From the NCBI GenBank assembly GCA_017642855.1, contig JAEPOO010000001.1:248001-312000 (forward strand): a stretch of DNA of 64,000 nucleotides, in the 5' to 3' direction. Both the position numbers and the translations under genes were made by a program. Under the pieces are notes generated by a model. The model was not told the origin of the DNA and made no database searches. It saw only the letters and a program-made list of their open reading frames with translations. Of this stretch, positions 1-8,612 are shown one piece after another (the stretch's first letter is position 1; each line of letters opens with the position of its first letter). Source of the DNA: Pseudomonadales bacterium (GTDB lineage Bacteria > Pseudomonadota > Gammaproteobacteria > Pseudomonadales > Azotimanducaceae).

Positions 1-1
1 G

Positions 2-412
2 ACCGCGGAAACCATTACCCAGGATGGCTGGCTTCGTACCGGCGATGTGGCAACTCGAGACGTAGATGGCTTCGTCTATATCCAGGATCGAATAAAGGAC
101 ATGATTATCTCGGGCGGTGAAAATGTTTATCCCGCAGAGATCGAAAACGTCCTTTTAACGCACCCTGACATTGCTGAGGTTGCCGTTATAGGCCAGCCCA
201 GTGAAAAGTGGGGTGAATCCCCTTTTGCGGTCGTGGTCAGCAAAAACGCCGATTTGACCTCAGAAGACGTGTTGGCTCATTGCGACGGCAAGTTGGCGCG
301 ATTCAAACAGCCCAAGGGTGCAGATTTCGTTGAAGTCATACCTAGAAATGCGAATGGCAAGGTCCTCAAGCGAATGCTGCGAGAGCAGTTTCCAGGACCT
401 GCGCCTGCCTGA
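2..412 (+). CDS. Acyl-CoA synthetase (AMP-binding, ANL family), C-terminal fragment
   Basis: This is the C-terminal lid of an acyl-CoA synthetase, the enzyme class that activates carboxylic acids with ATP and CoA. The reading frame is open from the window edge, so the gene is cut by the window, not broken. Visible motifs are the hinge region DGWLRTGDVA, the A8 signature IKDMIISGGENVYP, and the A10-type ending PRNANGKVLKR that carries the catalytic lysine of the adenylation half-reaction. The size of the missing part and the substrate cannot be judged. It is followed closely by a secreted outer-membrane type protein on the same strand. Confidence 0.9.
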   Translation, partial: TAETITQDGWLRTGDVATRDVDGFVYIQDRIKDMIISGGENVYPAEIENVLLTHPDIAEVAVIGQPSEKWGESPFAVVVSKNADLTSEDVLAHCDGKLARFKQPKGADFVEVIPRNANGKVLKRMLREQFPGPAPA

Positions 413-425
413 TGAGAGGACTAGA

Positions 426-2840
426 TTGTTTAGAAATATTCCTGTCGTACTGGGAATCCTGTTTCCTTCGCTAGCGTTCTCCGCCAATGACCTGGTTGTA
501 GAACTTGGTGAAAATGAATCCATAGAGGTGCGTAACGTCGCAGACAGCGGCGTGCGCATAGACGGTGTGCTGGACGAAGATGTCTGGGTCACCTTGCCTG
601 CCTACGACGAGTTCGTGGTGATCGACCCTGATACGCTAGCTGACACCAAGCATGCGACCAGGGTTCGTATTTTCTACGACGATACCGGATTGTATTTCGG
701 TATCGATATGGATCAGCCGGTGAACACACTGATTGCGCGATTGTCCGGTCGAGACAATCGTGGTCTGAATCGAGATTCGATTAACATTACCCTGGATACG
801 TCAGGCGAGGGTCGTTACGGTTACTGGTTTGGTGTGAACCTCGGTGATTCATTGTCTGACGGTACACTGCTGCCCGAGCGACAGTTCTCCAATGAATGGG
901 ACGGTGCCTGGCGTGGCGCCAGCTCGGAGACTCCAACCGGCTGGTCAGGTGAATTACATATTCCCTGGGGCACGGTGGCAATGCCGAACGTCGAGGGTGC
1001 TCGGCGTATTGGGCTCTACATGTCACGAAAGGTGGCTTATGTGGATGAGCGCTGGGGTTGGCCGGCGTTGCCCTCAACGGTGCCAAGATTTATCTCCGCG
1101 TTGCAGTCACTTTCGGTAGACGGCGTAAACCCCAAACAGCAATACAGTATCTATCCCTTTGGCGCGATCACTCAGGATCGAGTTGAGAACGATGTGGAGT
1201 ATCGTGTAGGCGCGGATTTCTTCTGGCGTCCGTCATCGAACTTCCAGATGACCGCGACCGTGAATCCGGATTTTGGCGCGGTTGAATCTGATGAGGTGGT
1301 GATCAATCTTTCTGCAACGGAAACTTTCTTTCCTGAAAAACGTCTTTTCTTCCTTGAGGGTCAGGAGATATTTCAGGCAACCCCGAGAGCGGATCCGCCG
1401 CGCCGCGGTGTGGGGCGAACTGGACCTCCGACCACGCTGATCAACACGCGACGAATTGGTGGTCAGCCGTTAGAGCCTGAAACGGAGCCAGACGTAGTGA
1501 TCGAGAAGCGGGATACGTTGCGACCTGTTGACCTCGTTGGTGCAGTCAAAGTGACGGGTCAATCCGGACGTTTTCGCTATGGCGTGCTTGGTGCCTTTGA
1601 GGATGACGTAAAATTCAATGCGACTCAAAACGGCGATCCGTTTCACCTCGAGGGTGAGTCCAGCGATTATGGTATAGCACGGATTTTGTTTGAGGACTCA
1701 CCCGGCGGTGCCTATCGCGCAGTCGGTGTGATGTCTACGGCAGTGCTCAATGATCAGCGTGAAGCCAAGACGCACGGCGTTGATGGGCACTTTCTCTCTG
1801 AAGACGGCAAATGGAAGATCGATGGCCAGATCTATTCGTCCAACATTGACGACCTCAACGAAGATATCGACACAGGTTATGGTGGTTTTGTCGACTTCGA
1901 GTACACGTTTCGGCAGGGGGTTATCCAGCGACTCGGTATTGAGTATCAGGACGAGCATGTCGACATTAATGACCTTGGTTTCTTAACGAGAAACGATGCG
2001 CTTCGAATTCGAACAGCCCACGTTCGCACCAATTCGGATATCAGTTGGGCCCGCGACAATGAATTTGATATCCGAGGCTTTGTGCAGAGGAACGACGATG
2101 GGCTCTTTACTGGTGGTGGTGTCTTCCTGGCAGATCGAATGACGTTCGATAATCTTTCCAGCCTGACACTCAGGGCCAGTTTTCAGCCGGAACGGTATGA
2201 CGATCTGAACAGCTTTGGAAATGGAACCTACCGGGTTGAGGAAGAAGCGTTCTTTGGTTTTGGGTGGGACTCTGACGATACAAAGCCGCTCAGCTTTGAA
2301 GTCGGTGCAGGTTTCTCGGAAGAACGGTTGGGGGATGATACCTATATTGGACGATTTGAGGTGAATTGGCGTCCCAGCGATCGGTTTTCAATGTCGACAA
2401 GCATCAGGCATGTCAATCGAAGTGGCTGGCTGCTGCATCAGGAAGATGAAAACTTCACGAGCTTTGATGCCAAGCAGTGGGAGCTTAGATTCAATTCCGA
2501 TTACTTCCTGACGGCGAAGCAACAGTTCCGTGTCTCGTTGCAATGGGTTGGCATTCAGGCTGAAGAAGATAAGTTCTATATCATTCCCAATGAGCCCGGA
2601 GACCTGATTCCGGTTGAAAAGCCACCAGGACCCTCTGATAGTTTCAGCCTCAACGACATGAGCTTTCAAGCCAGATATCGCTGGGAAATTGCGCCTCTGT
2701 CGGATCTATTCATTGTGTACAACCGTCTGGTTGATGATTCTGGTCCGCTAAAGAGCTTCTCAGACGCCTTTTCAGATGGGTATGATAGTCCGCTTGGCGA
2801 TTCCCTGGTGGTTAAACTCAGGTATCGCTTCGGATCGTAG
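426..2840 (+). CDS. DUF5916-type outer-membrane protein with CBM9-like N-terminal domain
   Basis: A protein of about 804 residues that begins with a signal peptide (FRNIPVVLGILFPSLAFSA). The first 200 residues after it (GVRIDGVLDEDVW...) resemble the carbohydrate-binding family 9-like sandwich found at the front of DUF5916 proteins. The motif FFPEKRLFFLEG is typical of DUF5916, and the rest is rich in alternating beta-strand patterns that suggest an outer-membrane barrel; it ends with the aromatic-rich RYRFGS type C-terminus. I choose the TTG at 426 because it sits 7-8 nt after GAGAGG and directly starts the signal peptide. A longer frame opens at 318 but would overlap the upstream gene. Function unknown; uptake or binding of a surface substrate is a guess. 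Confidence 0.8.
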   Translation: MFRNIPVVLGILFPSLAFSANDLVVELGENESIEVRNVADSGVRIDGVLDEDVWVTLPAYDEFVVIDPDTLADTKHATRVRIFYDDTGLYFGIDMDQPVNTLIARLSGRDNRGLNRDSINITLDTSGEGRYGYWFGVNLGDSLSDGTLLPERQFSNEWDGAWRGASSETPTGWSGELHIPWGTVAMPNVEGARRIGLYMSRKVAYVDERWGWPALPSTVPRFISALQSLSVDGVNPKQQYSIYPFGAITQDRVENDVEYRVGADFFWRPSSNFQMTATVNPDFGAVESDEVVINLSATETFFPEKRLFFLEGQEIFQATPRADPPRRGVGRTGPPTTLINTRRIGGQPLEPETEPDVVIEKRDTLRPVDLVGAVKVTGQSGRFRYGVLGAFEDDVKFNATQNGDPFHLEGESSDYGIARILFEDSPGGAYRAVGVMSTAVLNDQREAKTHGVDGHFLSEDGKWKIDGQIYSSNIDDLNEDIDTGYGGFVDFEYTFRQGVIQRLGIEYQDEHVDINDLGFLTRNDALRIRTAHVRTNSDISWARDNEFDIRGFVQRNDDGLFTGGGVFLADRMTFDNLSSLTLRASFQPERYDDLNSFGNGTYRVEEEAFFGFGWDSDDTKPLSFEVGAGFSEERLGDDTYIGRFEVNWRPSDRFSMSTSIRHVNRSGWLLHQEDENFTSFDAKQWELRFNSDYFLTAKQQFRVSLQWVGIQAEEDKFYIIPNEPGDLIPVEKPPGPSDSFSLNDMSFQARYRWEIAPLSDLFIVYNRLVDDSGPLKSFSDAFSDGYDSPLGDSLVVKLRYRFGS

Positions 2841-2866
2841 ACGCGTACGAAGGAGGATTCGAAAAG

Positions 2867-3208
2867 GTGCCACGTTACGACTATTTGTGTGATGACAATG
2901 GCAGAACCATTGAGGTTGTGCACCGTATGAGCAACAGCGTGAAGAGCTGGGGTGAGCTCTGTGAGCTCGCATCGATCGATCCTGGTGATACACCATTAGA
3001 TGCTTGTGTCCGCCGGGTCATTACCACACCGCCGATGGCCAATACCCCCGCAGGAAATGCCCACCTTAAAAATCTCGGTTTTACAAAGCTAGAGAAACGC
3101 TATGACGGCACTTACGAGAATGTCACACGTACCGGTACTGAAAAACGTTTTCTCGACCCCAAAGATCCGAGTTCTTTGCCACACGTTCACAAGAAAGTCA
3201 GTGATTAG
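2867..3208 (+). CDS. FmdB-like zinc-ribbon protein, degenerate
   Basis: A 113-residue protein whose start PRYDYLCDDNGRTIEVVH matches the N-terminus of the FmdB/zinc-ribbon regulatory family (usually PxYEYxCxxCG). The second cysteine of the first knuckle is replaced (CDDN), and only two further cysteines follow (ELC, DAC), so zinc binding is doubtful. The GTG start at 2867 is supported by an AGGAGG at 2851-2856. It lies 26 nt after the DUF5916 gene and overlaps the next gene, so these three are probably co-transcribed. Role unknown. Confidence 0.65.
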   Translation: MPRYDYLCDDNGRTIEVVHRMSNSVKSWGELCELASIDPGDTPLDACVRRVITTPPMANTPAGNAHLKNLGFTKLEKRYDGTYENVTRTGTEKRFLDPKDPSSLPHVHKKVSD

Positions 3209-3677
3209 GCTGGCGATACACTGGCTCTGGACCTGGACGCTGCTTCTTGTGAGTACGAGCGTTGGTGCAGAAGATAAAGCCAATTACTTTCTGTTGATCT
3301 ACACCCCAGGGAGCTCCTGGAACGAAGCCCTCGGTTATGAGCGACAGCCTGGCCTTAAAAAACACCATGAATACCTGCGGGAACTGCACCTGAACGATCA
3401 GATCGTTATGGGCGGTGATGTCATTGAAGATGTCAGCTATGACGCGCTCAGTGTGATGCTCCTGCGCACCGGTTCACTCGAAGAGGCAGAAAGTCTGGCC
3501 GCTCAGGACCCTGGCGTTCAGATGCGACTGGTCAGGACGCAGGTTTTACCTTGGCAGGTTGACATGTCGTCGATGCGTTTCGTTCGACGCCGGCCTTCAC
3601 AGCCCATCGAAGATCCGGATAAAAGCTTCAGCATTAAACGTGTGGATCCCGAAAGCCGGTTGAATATCAGCGATTAG
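3201..3677 (+). CDS. Secreted YCII-domain protein
   Basis: About 158 residues: an N-terminal signal peptide (IRLAIHWLWTWTLLLVSTSVGA) followed by a YCII-like domain (NYFLLIYTPGSSW..., HHEYLRELHLNDQIVMGG, then LRTGSLEEAESLAAQDPGV). YCII domains are small ferredoxin-like folds, usually cytosolic; a secreted form is less common. I use the GTG at 3201, which overlaps the stop of the upstream gene and places the signal peptide at the very N-terminus; longer starts at 3102 would add a non-homologous extension inside the previous gene. It converges on dsbA with a 4-nt overlap. Confidence 0.7.
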   Translation: MIRLAIHWLWTWTLLLVSTSVGAEDKANYFLLIYTPGSSWNEALGYERQPGLKKHHEYLRELHLNDQIVMGGDVIEDVSYDALSVMLLRTGSLEEAESLAAQDPGVQMRLVRTQVLPWQVDMSSMRFVRRRPSQPIEDPDKSFSIKRVDPESRLNISD

Positions 3678-4360
3678 CCGGAAGTTTCCTGCGCCTTCTC
3701 CAGACCCACCAGGTGATCGATGACCTGCAGCATGCGACGTGGTCCGATATCGGATGTCGTTCGCACCAGGTACTTACCCTGCACGATGATTGTCGGCACC
3801 GCTGCCACCCTGAGGCGACGAGCCATCTGGTCTGCTCGATTCAACGCGGTGCTCACTTCAGTGGAGTTAAAGGCCTGTTCATAGGCTCGTCTGTCGAGAC
3901 CTGAAGACTCTGCGAACTGGATCATGCGCTCCGGTCCATTGAACACTTGCCTGGCGTCATGAATGGCTCGAAACGCTCGCATGTGATGTTCTTCCAGGGC
4001 ATCCATGTCTTCGAGTGCATAATAGTGTCGACCGAGCAGTCGCCAGTATTCGTTTGCGATGGCAGGCGTCTGAACAAGATTGACGTCGTCGCGTCCCTCG
4101 GCCCACGCTTTAATCAGTGGGTCAAAGTTGTAACAGTGAACACAGGCATAGCTGAAGAATTCCATGACCTCGATCTCGTCTCCCCGAATTCGCCGGGGAT
4201 TTTCAATCAGCCTGTAATGTTCGCCTTCAACGAACTCTCCGATATTTGCCTCGATGGTTGTCTGGTAGGACAGATACGCCACAATCGCGAGCACCACAAC
4301 GGCTAGTGCACCCACAGCAAACTTTTGCTGTTTCAGAAACTTCGACTCTTTCTTTGCCAT
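3674..4360 (-). CDS. dsbA: Thiol:disulfide interchange protein DsbA
   Basis: A 228-residue oxidoreductase that introduces disulfides into proteins in the periplasm. It starts with a charged lysine-rich N-terminus and one hydrophobic anchor (FAVGALAVVVLAIVAYL), then a DsbA-fold domain with the active-site motif CVHC (FFSYACVHCYNF) and the cis-proline loop VAAVPTIIV. The anchor has no obvious cleavage site, so it may be membrane-tethered. The closing residues are typical of proteobacterial DsbA. No DsbB lies in the window. Start ATG fits the only complete anchor. Confidence 0.9.
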   Translation of the reverse strand: MAKKESKFLKQQKFAVGALAVVVLAIVAYLSYQTTIEANIGEFVEGEHYRLIENPRRIRGDEIEVMEFFSYACVHCYNFDPLIKAWAEGRDDVNLVQTPAIANEYWRLLGRHYYALEDMDALEEHHMRAFRAIHDARQVFNGPERMIQFAESSGLDRRAYEQAFNSTEVSTALNRADQMARRLRVAAVPTIIVQGKYLVRTTSDIGPRRMLQVIDHLVGLEKAQETSG

Positions 4361-4395
4361 AGGTCATGTCAATTTGAATTCAATCGGTCATTATA

Positions 4396-4815
4396 ATGAT
4401 CCGTCCTTCTGCTGAACAAGAAAGTGCGATGTCTGAGCTTATTGCTGAATCTCTCGAATACCTCGCGGACACCGATCTAGATGTTTACCAGCGAGTTTTT
4501 GATGCGTTCTACCGGGAGAGCCCCGCTGCGGAGAATCTGATGCTTCATATGGACGAGCTGACAAAAGGACGCATGCTGGAGGAGGTCACTCGTCTTCTGA
4601 TGAGCGTCGATGTTGAGCTTGAGGCGGCGTATCTGGATTTCGAGCTGCGCAACCACGAACAAGCCTATGGCGTTGAGCGCCATATGTATCGGCAGCTGTT
4701 TAATGCGTTTGCTGCCGTCGTCCGTGATCTTGCGGGCGATCGATGGACCCCTGAGTATGAGCAGGTTTGGCACAGCCGCATCGACGAGCTCAGCAGTGCC
4801 ATGGAAGCTGCATAA
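4396..4815 (+). CDS. Globin-like protein
   Basis: A small protein (139 residues, or 128 if the ATG at 4429 is used). The pattern is that of bacterial single-domain globins: an amphipathic helix YQRVFDAFYRESP near the start, then NHEQAYGVERHMYRQLFNAF, where the histidine before the YGV segment aligns with the proximal heme ligand (compare the KHCQAG segment of Vitreoscilla hemoglobin), then DRWTPEYEQVWHSRIDEL. The distal pocket residues are not clear, so heme binding is inferred. A TTATAAT sequence lies just upstream of 4396, which suggests that transcription starts there and that 4429 is the real start. It precedes isocitrate dehydrogenase by about 60 nt. Confidence 0.6.
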   Translation: MIRPSAEQESAMSELIAESLEYLADTDLDVYQRVFDAFYRESPAAENLMLHMDELTKGRMLEEVTRLLMSVDVELEAAYLDFELRNHEQAYGVERHMYRQLFNAFAAVVRDLAGDRWTPEYEQVWHSRIDELSSAMEAA

Positions 4816-4878
4816 GGGGCTGGCAATTCGGAGCTGGATTGCGTACCGTGCGGCCAAATTTGATGACAGAATTCTTTC

Positions 4879-5880
4879 ATGACAAAAGTTACAGTCCTTC
4901 CGGGCGACGGAATTGGCCCTGATATTGTCGACGCGACCATTAAGGTGCTCGATCACCTCGATTGCGATCTTGATTTTGAGTACGCCATCGCTGGCGGAGA
5001 GGCCCTGAAACAGGGGCTGGATCTGGTTCCTGAAGAAACCCTGGCGAAAATTGCGGAAAACCCGGTTGCCCTCAAAGGACCGATCACCACGCCTATCGGC
5101 CGTGGATTCAGCTCCGTCAATGTTTCCCTCAGACAACACTTTGACCTCTTTGCCAATGTTCGACCGGCTTTGTCCATTCCTGGCGCCACACTGCGTTACA
5201 CGGATATCGACATCCTGGTGGTACGGGAGAATATGGAGGGGCTTTATTCTGGTGTTGGACACAAACGCAGTGAGGACGGCGAACGGGCTGAATTGACCAG
5301 TGTTGTGACGAGAAAAGGCAGCACGCGAGTGATTCGGCATGCGTTTAAGCTTGCCAGGCAGCTGAAGCGAGAGAAGGTCACCCTGGTGCACAAAGCCAAT
5401 ATCATGAAATCAACGTCCGGTTTGTTTCTGGAAGTGGCCCGTGAGGTGGCCAAAGAGTTTGATGACATCGAGTTCGAGGAAATGATTGTCGATAACTGCG
5501 CCATGCAGCTGGTCATGAATCCGCATCGCTTTGATGTCATGGTGACCACGAATCTATTTGGCGACATTTTGTCAGACCTTTGCGCCGGTCTGGTGGGTGG
5601 TCTTGGCCTTGCGCCCGGTGCAAACATCGGCGACGACCGCGGTATTTTCGAGGCTGTGCACGGCAGTGCACCGGATATCGCGGGCAAAAATATTGCTAAC
5701 CCCACGGCGCTTTTGCTGGCTTCTGCCATGATGCTGGATTATCTTGAGTTGAATGATGCCAGTCAGCGAGTTCGAGCGGCGGTTCGCAAAGTGATTGGCG
5801 AGGGGAGAACAACGACACCGGATCTCGGTGGTAGCGCCTCTACAACAGACTATACACAGGCGCTGATAGACCACCTCTAG
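4879..5880 (+). CDS. NAD-dependent isocitrate dehydrogenase
   Basis: A 333-residue member of the beta-decarboxylating dehydrogenase family; the NAD-type enzyme converts isocitrate to 2-oxoglutarate in the TCA cycle. Visible motifs: VLPGDGIGPDIV at the N-terminus, the substrate loop SSVNVSLRQHFDLFANVRPA, the isocitrate signature RENMEGLYSGV, the catalytic lysine region VHKANIMK, the metal site TTNLFGDILSDLCAGLVGG, and the cofactor loop FEAVHGSAPDIAGKNIANP, which is of the NAD-preferring kind. Isopropylmalate or tartrate dehydrogenase is less likely because of the SSVNVSLR segment. Ends 11 nt before the transporter gene. Confidence 0.85.
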   Translation: MTKVTVLPGDGIGPDIVDATIKVLDHLDCDLDFEYAIAGGEALKQGLDLVPEETLAKIAENPVALKGPITTPIGRGFSSVNVSLRQHFDLFANVRPALSIPGATLRYTDIDILVVRENMEGLYSGVGHKRSEDGERAELTSVVTRKGSTRVIRHAFKLARQLKREKVTLVHKANIMKSTSGLFLEVAREVAKEFDDIEFEEMIVDNCAMQLVMNPHRFDVMVTTNLFGDILSDLCAGLVGGLGLAPGANIGDDRGIFEAVHGSAPDIAGKNIANPTALLLASAMMLDYLELNDASQRVRAAVRKVIGEGRTTTPDLGGSASTTDYTQALIDHL

Positions 5881-5891
5881 ATTTCTCCGGT

Positions 5892-7247
5892 ATGGGGGAA
5901 CGATTGGCGCTTCCGAAGAAGACGCTCTTTTTCTACTCGCTGGCAGATCTGCCAGTGACGATGGCTTTGTTTCCGGTCATCGTTTTTGTACCCCAGTTTT
6001 ATACCACCGAACTGGCGGTCCCGATGTTTATTGCCGCCAACATTATGTTGGCGGTACGCATATCGGATGTCATCACCGATCCGTTTTTTGGCTACATCAC
6101 TGATAAATACCCAACGCCTTGGGGACGCCGCCGGTTTTGGATAGCGCTGTCTGCTCCAGTCATGATGCTCGCGGTTTATCAGCTGTTCTTTCCGCCAGAG
6201 GGCGCCGGTGCTTGGCATATGGCTCTTTGGTACTTCCTGCTGTCTATCTCTACCACGATGATGATTATTCCCTACTACGCCTGGGGTGCCGAACTTTCGC
6301 CTGATTACAACGAGCGATCTCGTATTACCGGGGCCAGGGCGATGATGGGGGTTGTTGGAAACCTTTGTGCGCAGCTCGGTCCAGCTGCCGCACTGTTCTT
6401 TTTTGCCTTCGGCGGCAGTAGTGCGGTGCTGCAAGTTGTCGGCACAACTATGCTGATTCTGATGCCCATCTGTGTGTTTCTGACGGTGACCCAGGTTAAG
6501 GAACCCACGGCTTACGTGAATTCCGGCACACCCATCATGGAAGGTTTGAAGTTGATGGTGGCCAACAAGCCGTTTTTGAGGTTAATCCTGGCTTTTATGG
6601 TGAGCTCCACCGCGCTGGCTGTGACGACTCCCCTGTATCTTTTCTTTATTACCTTTGTATTGGGTGCTCAAGAACAAGCCATCTACATGCTGACCTTTTT
6701 CTACCTGTCGAATCTTGCGGGCGTACCTTTCTGGGTCTGGCTGTCATCAAAAATTGGCAAGCACCGGGCTTATGTAGGCTGTTTCCTGCTCATTGGGCTG
6801 GCTCACCCGTTCTACCTGTTCCTCGGCTGGGGTGACTTCTGGTACATGTTACCGATTACGATTGTGACGGGCTTTGCTGCGGGAGGGTTCAATGCGCTTC
6901 CAAATTCAATGAAGGCCGATGTCATTGATCTGGACACCCTGCGGTCAGGGGAGAATCGGGCGGCAGTATTTTTTGCAACCTATTCTTTTACTTGGAAACT
7001 GGCAGCTTCTGTTGGCAGTAGTCTGGGTCTTTATGGTCTTTGGATTATTGGTTTTGAGCCGTCAGAACCGGAAACCATTACGATGATGAATCTATGGTGG
7101 TTGAAGTTCCTGTTTTCGATGTTCCCGACAATTTTCTATCTCGCTTCATGCGCCATCATCTGGAACTATCCTATTACGGAAGAACGCCAGGCAGAGATAC
7201 GCAGGGATCTGGAAGCGGAAAACAAAATGTTGGGCACAAGGGCATAA
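5892..7247 (+). CDS. GPH-family (glycoside-pentoside-hexuronide) cation symporter
   Basis: A 451-residue inner-membrane transporter with about 12 hydrophobic segments. The stretch SDVITDPFFGYITDKYPTPWGRRRFW is the classic GPH/MelB signature between helices 2 and 3, and ADVIDLDTLRSGENRAAVFF is its C-terminal counterpart. Family members move sugars or related compounds with H+ or Na+; the substrate here cannot be read from sequence. It follows isocitrate dehydrogenase closely and could share its transcript. The 183 bp after it, up to the LLM gene, hold a good TAAGGAG ribosome site but no other feature I can support. Confidence 0.85.
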   Translation: MGERLALPKKTLFFYSLADLPVTMALFPVIVFVPQFYTTELAVPMFIAANIMLAVRISDVITDPFFGYITDKYPTPWGRRRFWIALSAPVMMLAVYQLFFPPEGAGAWHMALWYFLLSISTTMMIIPYYAWGAELSPDYNERSRITGARAMMGVVGNLCAQLGPAAALFFFAFGGSSAVLQVVGTTMLILMPICVFLTVTQVKEPTAYVNSGTPIMEGLKLMVANKPFLRLILAFMVSSTALAVTTPLYLFFITFVLGAQEQAIYMLTFFYLSNLAGVPFWVWLSSKIGKHRAYVGCFLLIGLAHPFYLFLGWGDFWYMLPITIVTGFAAGGFNALPNSMKADVIDLDTLRSGENRAAVFFATYSFTWKLAASVGSSLGLYGLWIIGFEPSEPETITMMNLWWLKFLFSMFPTIFYLASCAIIWNYPITEERQAEIRRDLEAENKMLGTRA

Positions 7248-7430
7248 ACGGTTAAGGCGCCGCGCTCTTTGCTGCTGAGTCTTCAGGTACCAATCTGAAA
7301 GTTCGGATGTCAGGCAGTTCATTGCGCGGCAGACAGTTATCCAGAAATGGTTTATCGTCGACGGAGGTAGAACGTCGCTTACCCGGACCTGACAGTCTAT
7401 TCTGGCCCTGTTAACTGTAAGGAGTTTGTC

Positions 7431-8333
7431 ATGAGTCGAATGCCCGCGCTGAGTCTTGCTGCTGTACCAGGCCGCAGAAAAGCCACCATAGAATTAGCCA
7501 CCGAAATCGAGAATCGTGGATTCTCCGGTATTTATGGCCCGAGTCTTGGCGATGCCATGGCCCTCATGGAAGCGTTGGCATTTGCGACCAAAGAAATCTC
7601 TTTCGGTACCAGTATCATGCCCATCTACTTTCGGCAGGTGATGGATCATGCGAGCACCGCTTCGTTTATCCATGAAATCAGTGGAGGCCGCTTCAGGTTT
7701 GGCATCGGTGTCAGCCACGCGCCTGCGCTTCAGGCCAGAGGTCTCTCGGCCGGTAAACCACTGACGGATATGCGTAGCTTTGTTGATGATCTTAAGGCTG
7801 TGCCAAGAGCAGGAGAGTTACCCCCTTTGGTGCTTGCAACACTTCGAAAGAAAATGATCGCTCTGTCAGAGGAGATTGGTCAAGGCATGGTGTTCGCGAA
7901 CGGCGCCCGGTCTCACATGCAGGAGTCGCTGACGGCGCTATCCGACGATGCCAGAACAAACGACTCCTTCTTTATTGGCGACATGATTCCAACCTGTATC
8001 AGTGACGATATTGAAGCTGCTAAGGCCGTGAATCGAAAAACGCTCACTGGCTACGCGATGCTGCCTAACTATCGCAACTACTGGAAAGAAGCGGGATATG
8101 TCGAGGAGATGGAAGGCATCGAAAAGGCCATTGAAGATGGCGAGATGGAGAAGATTCCACATTTCCTCACAGACACCTGGCTCGCAGATACAACCTTGTT
8201 CGGGACCGCCACCCAAGTGCGTGACGGAGTCGAAGCCTGGTTTGATGCGGGTATCAAAACCCCGATTCTGGTGCCTTCGTCTGCCAATGGTGGACAGATG
8301 GTAGCCTTCGAGGAACTGTTTGCCATCTACTAG
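7431..8333 (+). CDS. LLM-class (luciferase-like) flavin/F420-dependent oxidoreductase
   Basis: A 300-residue TIM-barrel protein of the bacterial luciferase-like superfamily. The typical core SGGRFRFGIGVSHAPALQARG and the strand-1/strand-2 pattern (GFSGIYGPS, ISFGTSIMPIYFRQ) are present. Members use reduced FMN or F420; because this genome makes F420 (13684-19388), F420 is the likelier cofactor, but that is an inference. The gene stands alone between the GPH transporter and a minus-strand hydrolase. The ATG at 7431 is preceded by TAAGGAG. The substrate is unknown. Confidence 0.8.
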   Translation: MSRMPALSLAAVPGRRKATIELATEIENRGFSGIYGPSLGDAMALMEALAFATKEISFGTSIMPIYFRQVMDHASTASFIHEISGGRFRFGIGVSHAPALQARGLSAGKPLTDMRSFVDDLKAVPRAGELPPLVLATLRKKMIALSEEIGQGMVFANGARSHMQESLTALSDDARTNDSFFIGDMIPTCISDDIEAAKAVNRKTLTGYAMLPNYRNYWKEAGYVEEMEGIEKAIEDGEMEKIPHFLTDTWLADTTLFGTATQVRDGVEAWFDAGIKTPILVPSSANGGQMVAFEELFAIY

Positions 8334-8341
8334 GTGTTTAT

Positions 8342-8367
8342 GAAGACGCCCTTGCAGGGTGCTTCTT
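8342..8367 (+). terminator. Possible transcription terminator hairpin after the LLM gene
   Basis: GAAG, a bulged A, CGCCCT, a TGC loop and AGGGTGCTTC form a 10-bp stem (one GU pair) 8 nt after the stop codon. The T tract that follows is short (TT then AAATAAT), so termination efficiency is uncertain. Downstream, 8403-8414 is a 12-bp perfect palindrome GACGACGTCGTC; I cannot assign it. Confidence 0.4.
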
Positions 8368-8612
8368 AAATAATCCCAGTTGCTGGTCGGCATTTGCCAT
8401 CAGACGACGTCGTCAAAGCCGAATAAACCGCCTGCGCGACCCCGTCATCCGAGGCGAGTTTTCAGTCACTATAAGCAATGGTGCTGAGACCCCGTTGCCG
8501 CCCTCCGGCATACATGGCCAGTGTTTAAGCGACGATATCACTGAGGGTCTTTGAAGGAGCACCTCTGTTTTTGTTTGTTCTCAGGCTGATGGAAACGAGA
8601 CCGTTGCGACGT

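Noticed and set aside
318..425. Longer N-terminus for the DUF5916 protein
   Set aside because: It would overlap the acyl-CoA synthetase by almost 100 nt and place the signal peptide inside the protein.
4477..5391. A 304-codon open frame on the minus strand
   Set aside because: It lies opposite the globin-like and isocitrate dehydrogenase genes, whose families are clear; its own sequence has no family pattern.
7248..7430. A minus-strand frame that could be the C-terminal end of a lost gene (about 42 codons)
   Set aside because: No start codon, no family match, and it covers the leader of the LLM gene; chance is as likely.
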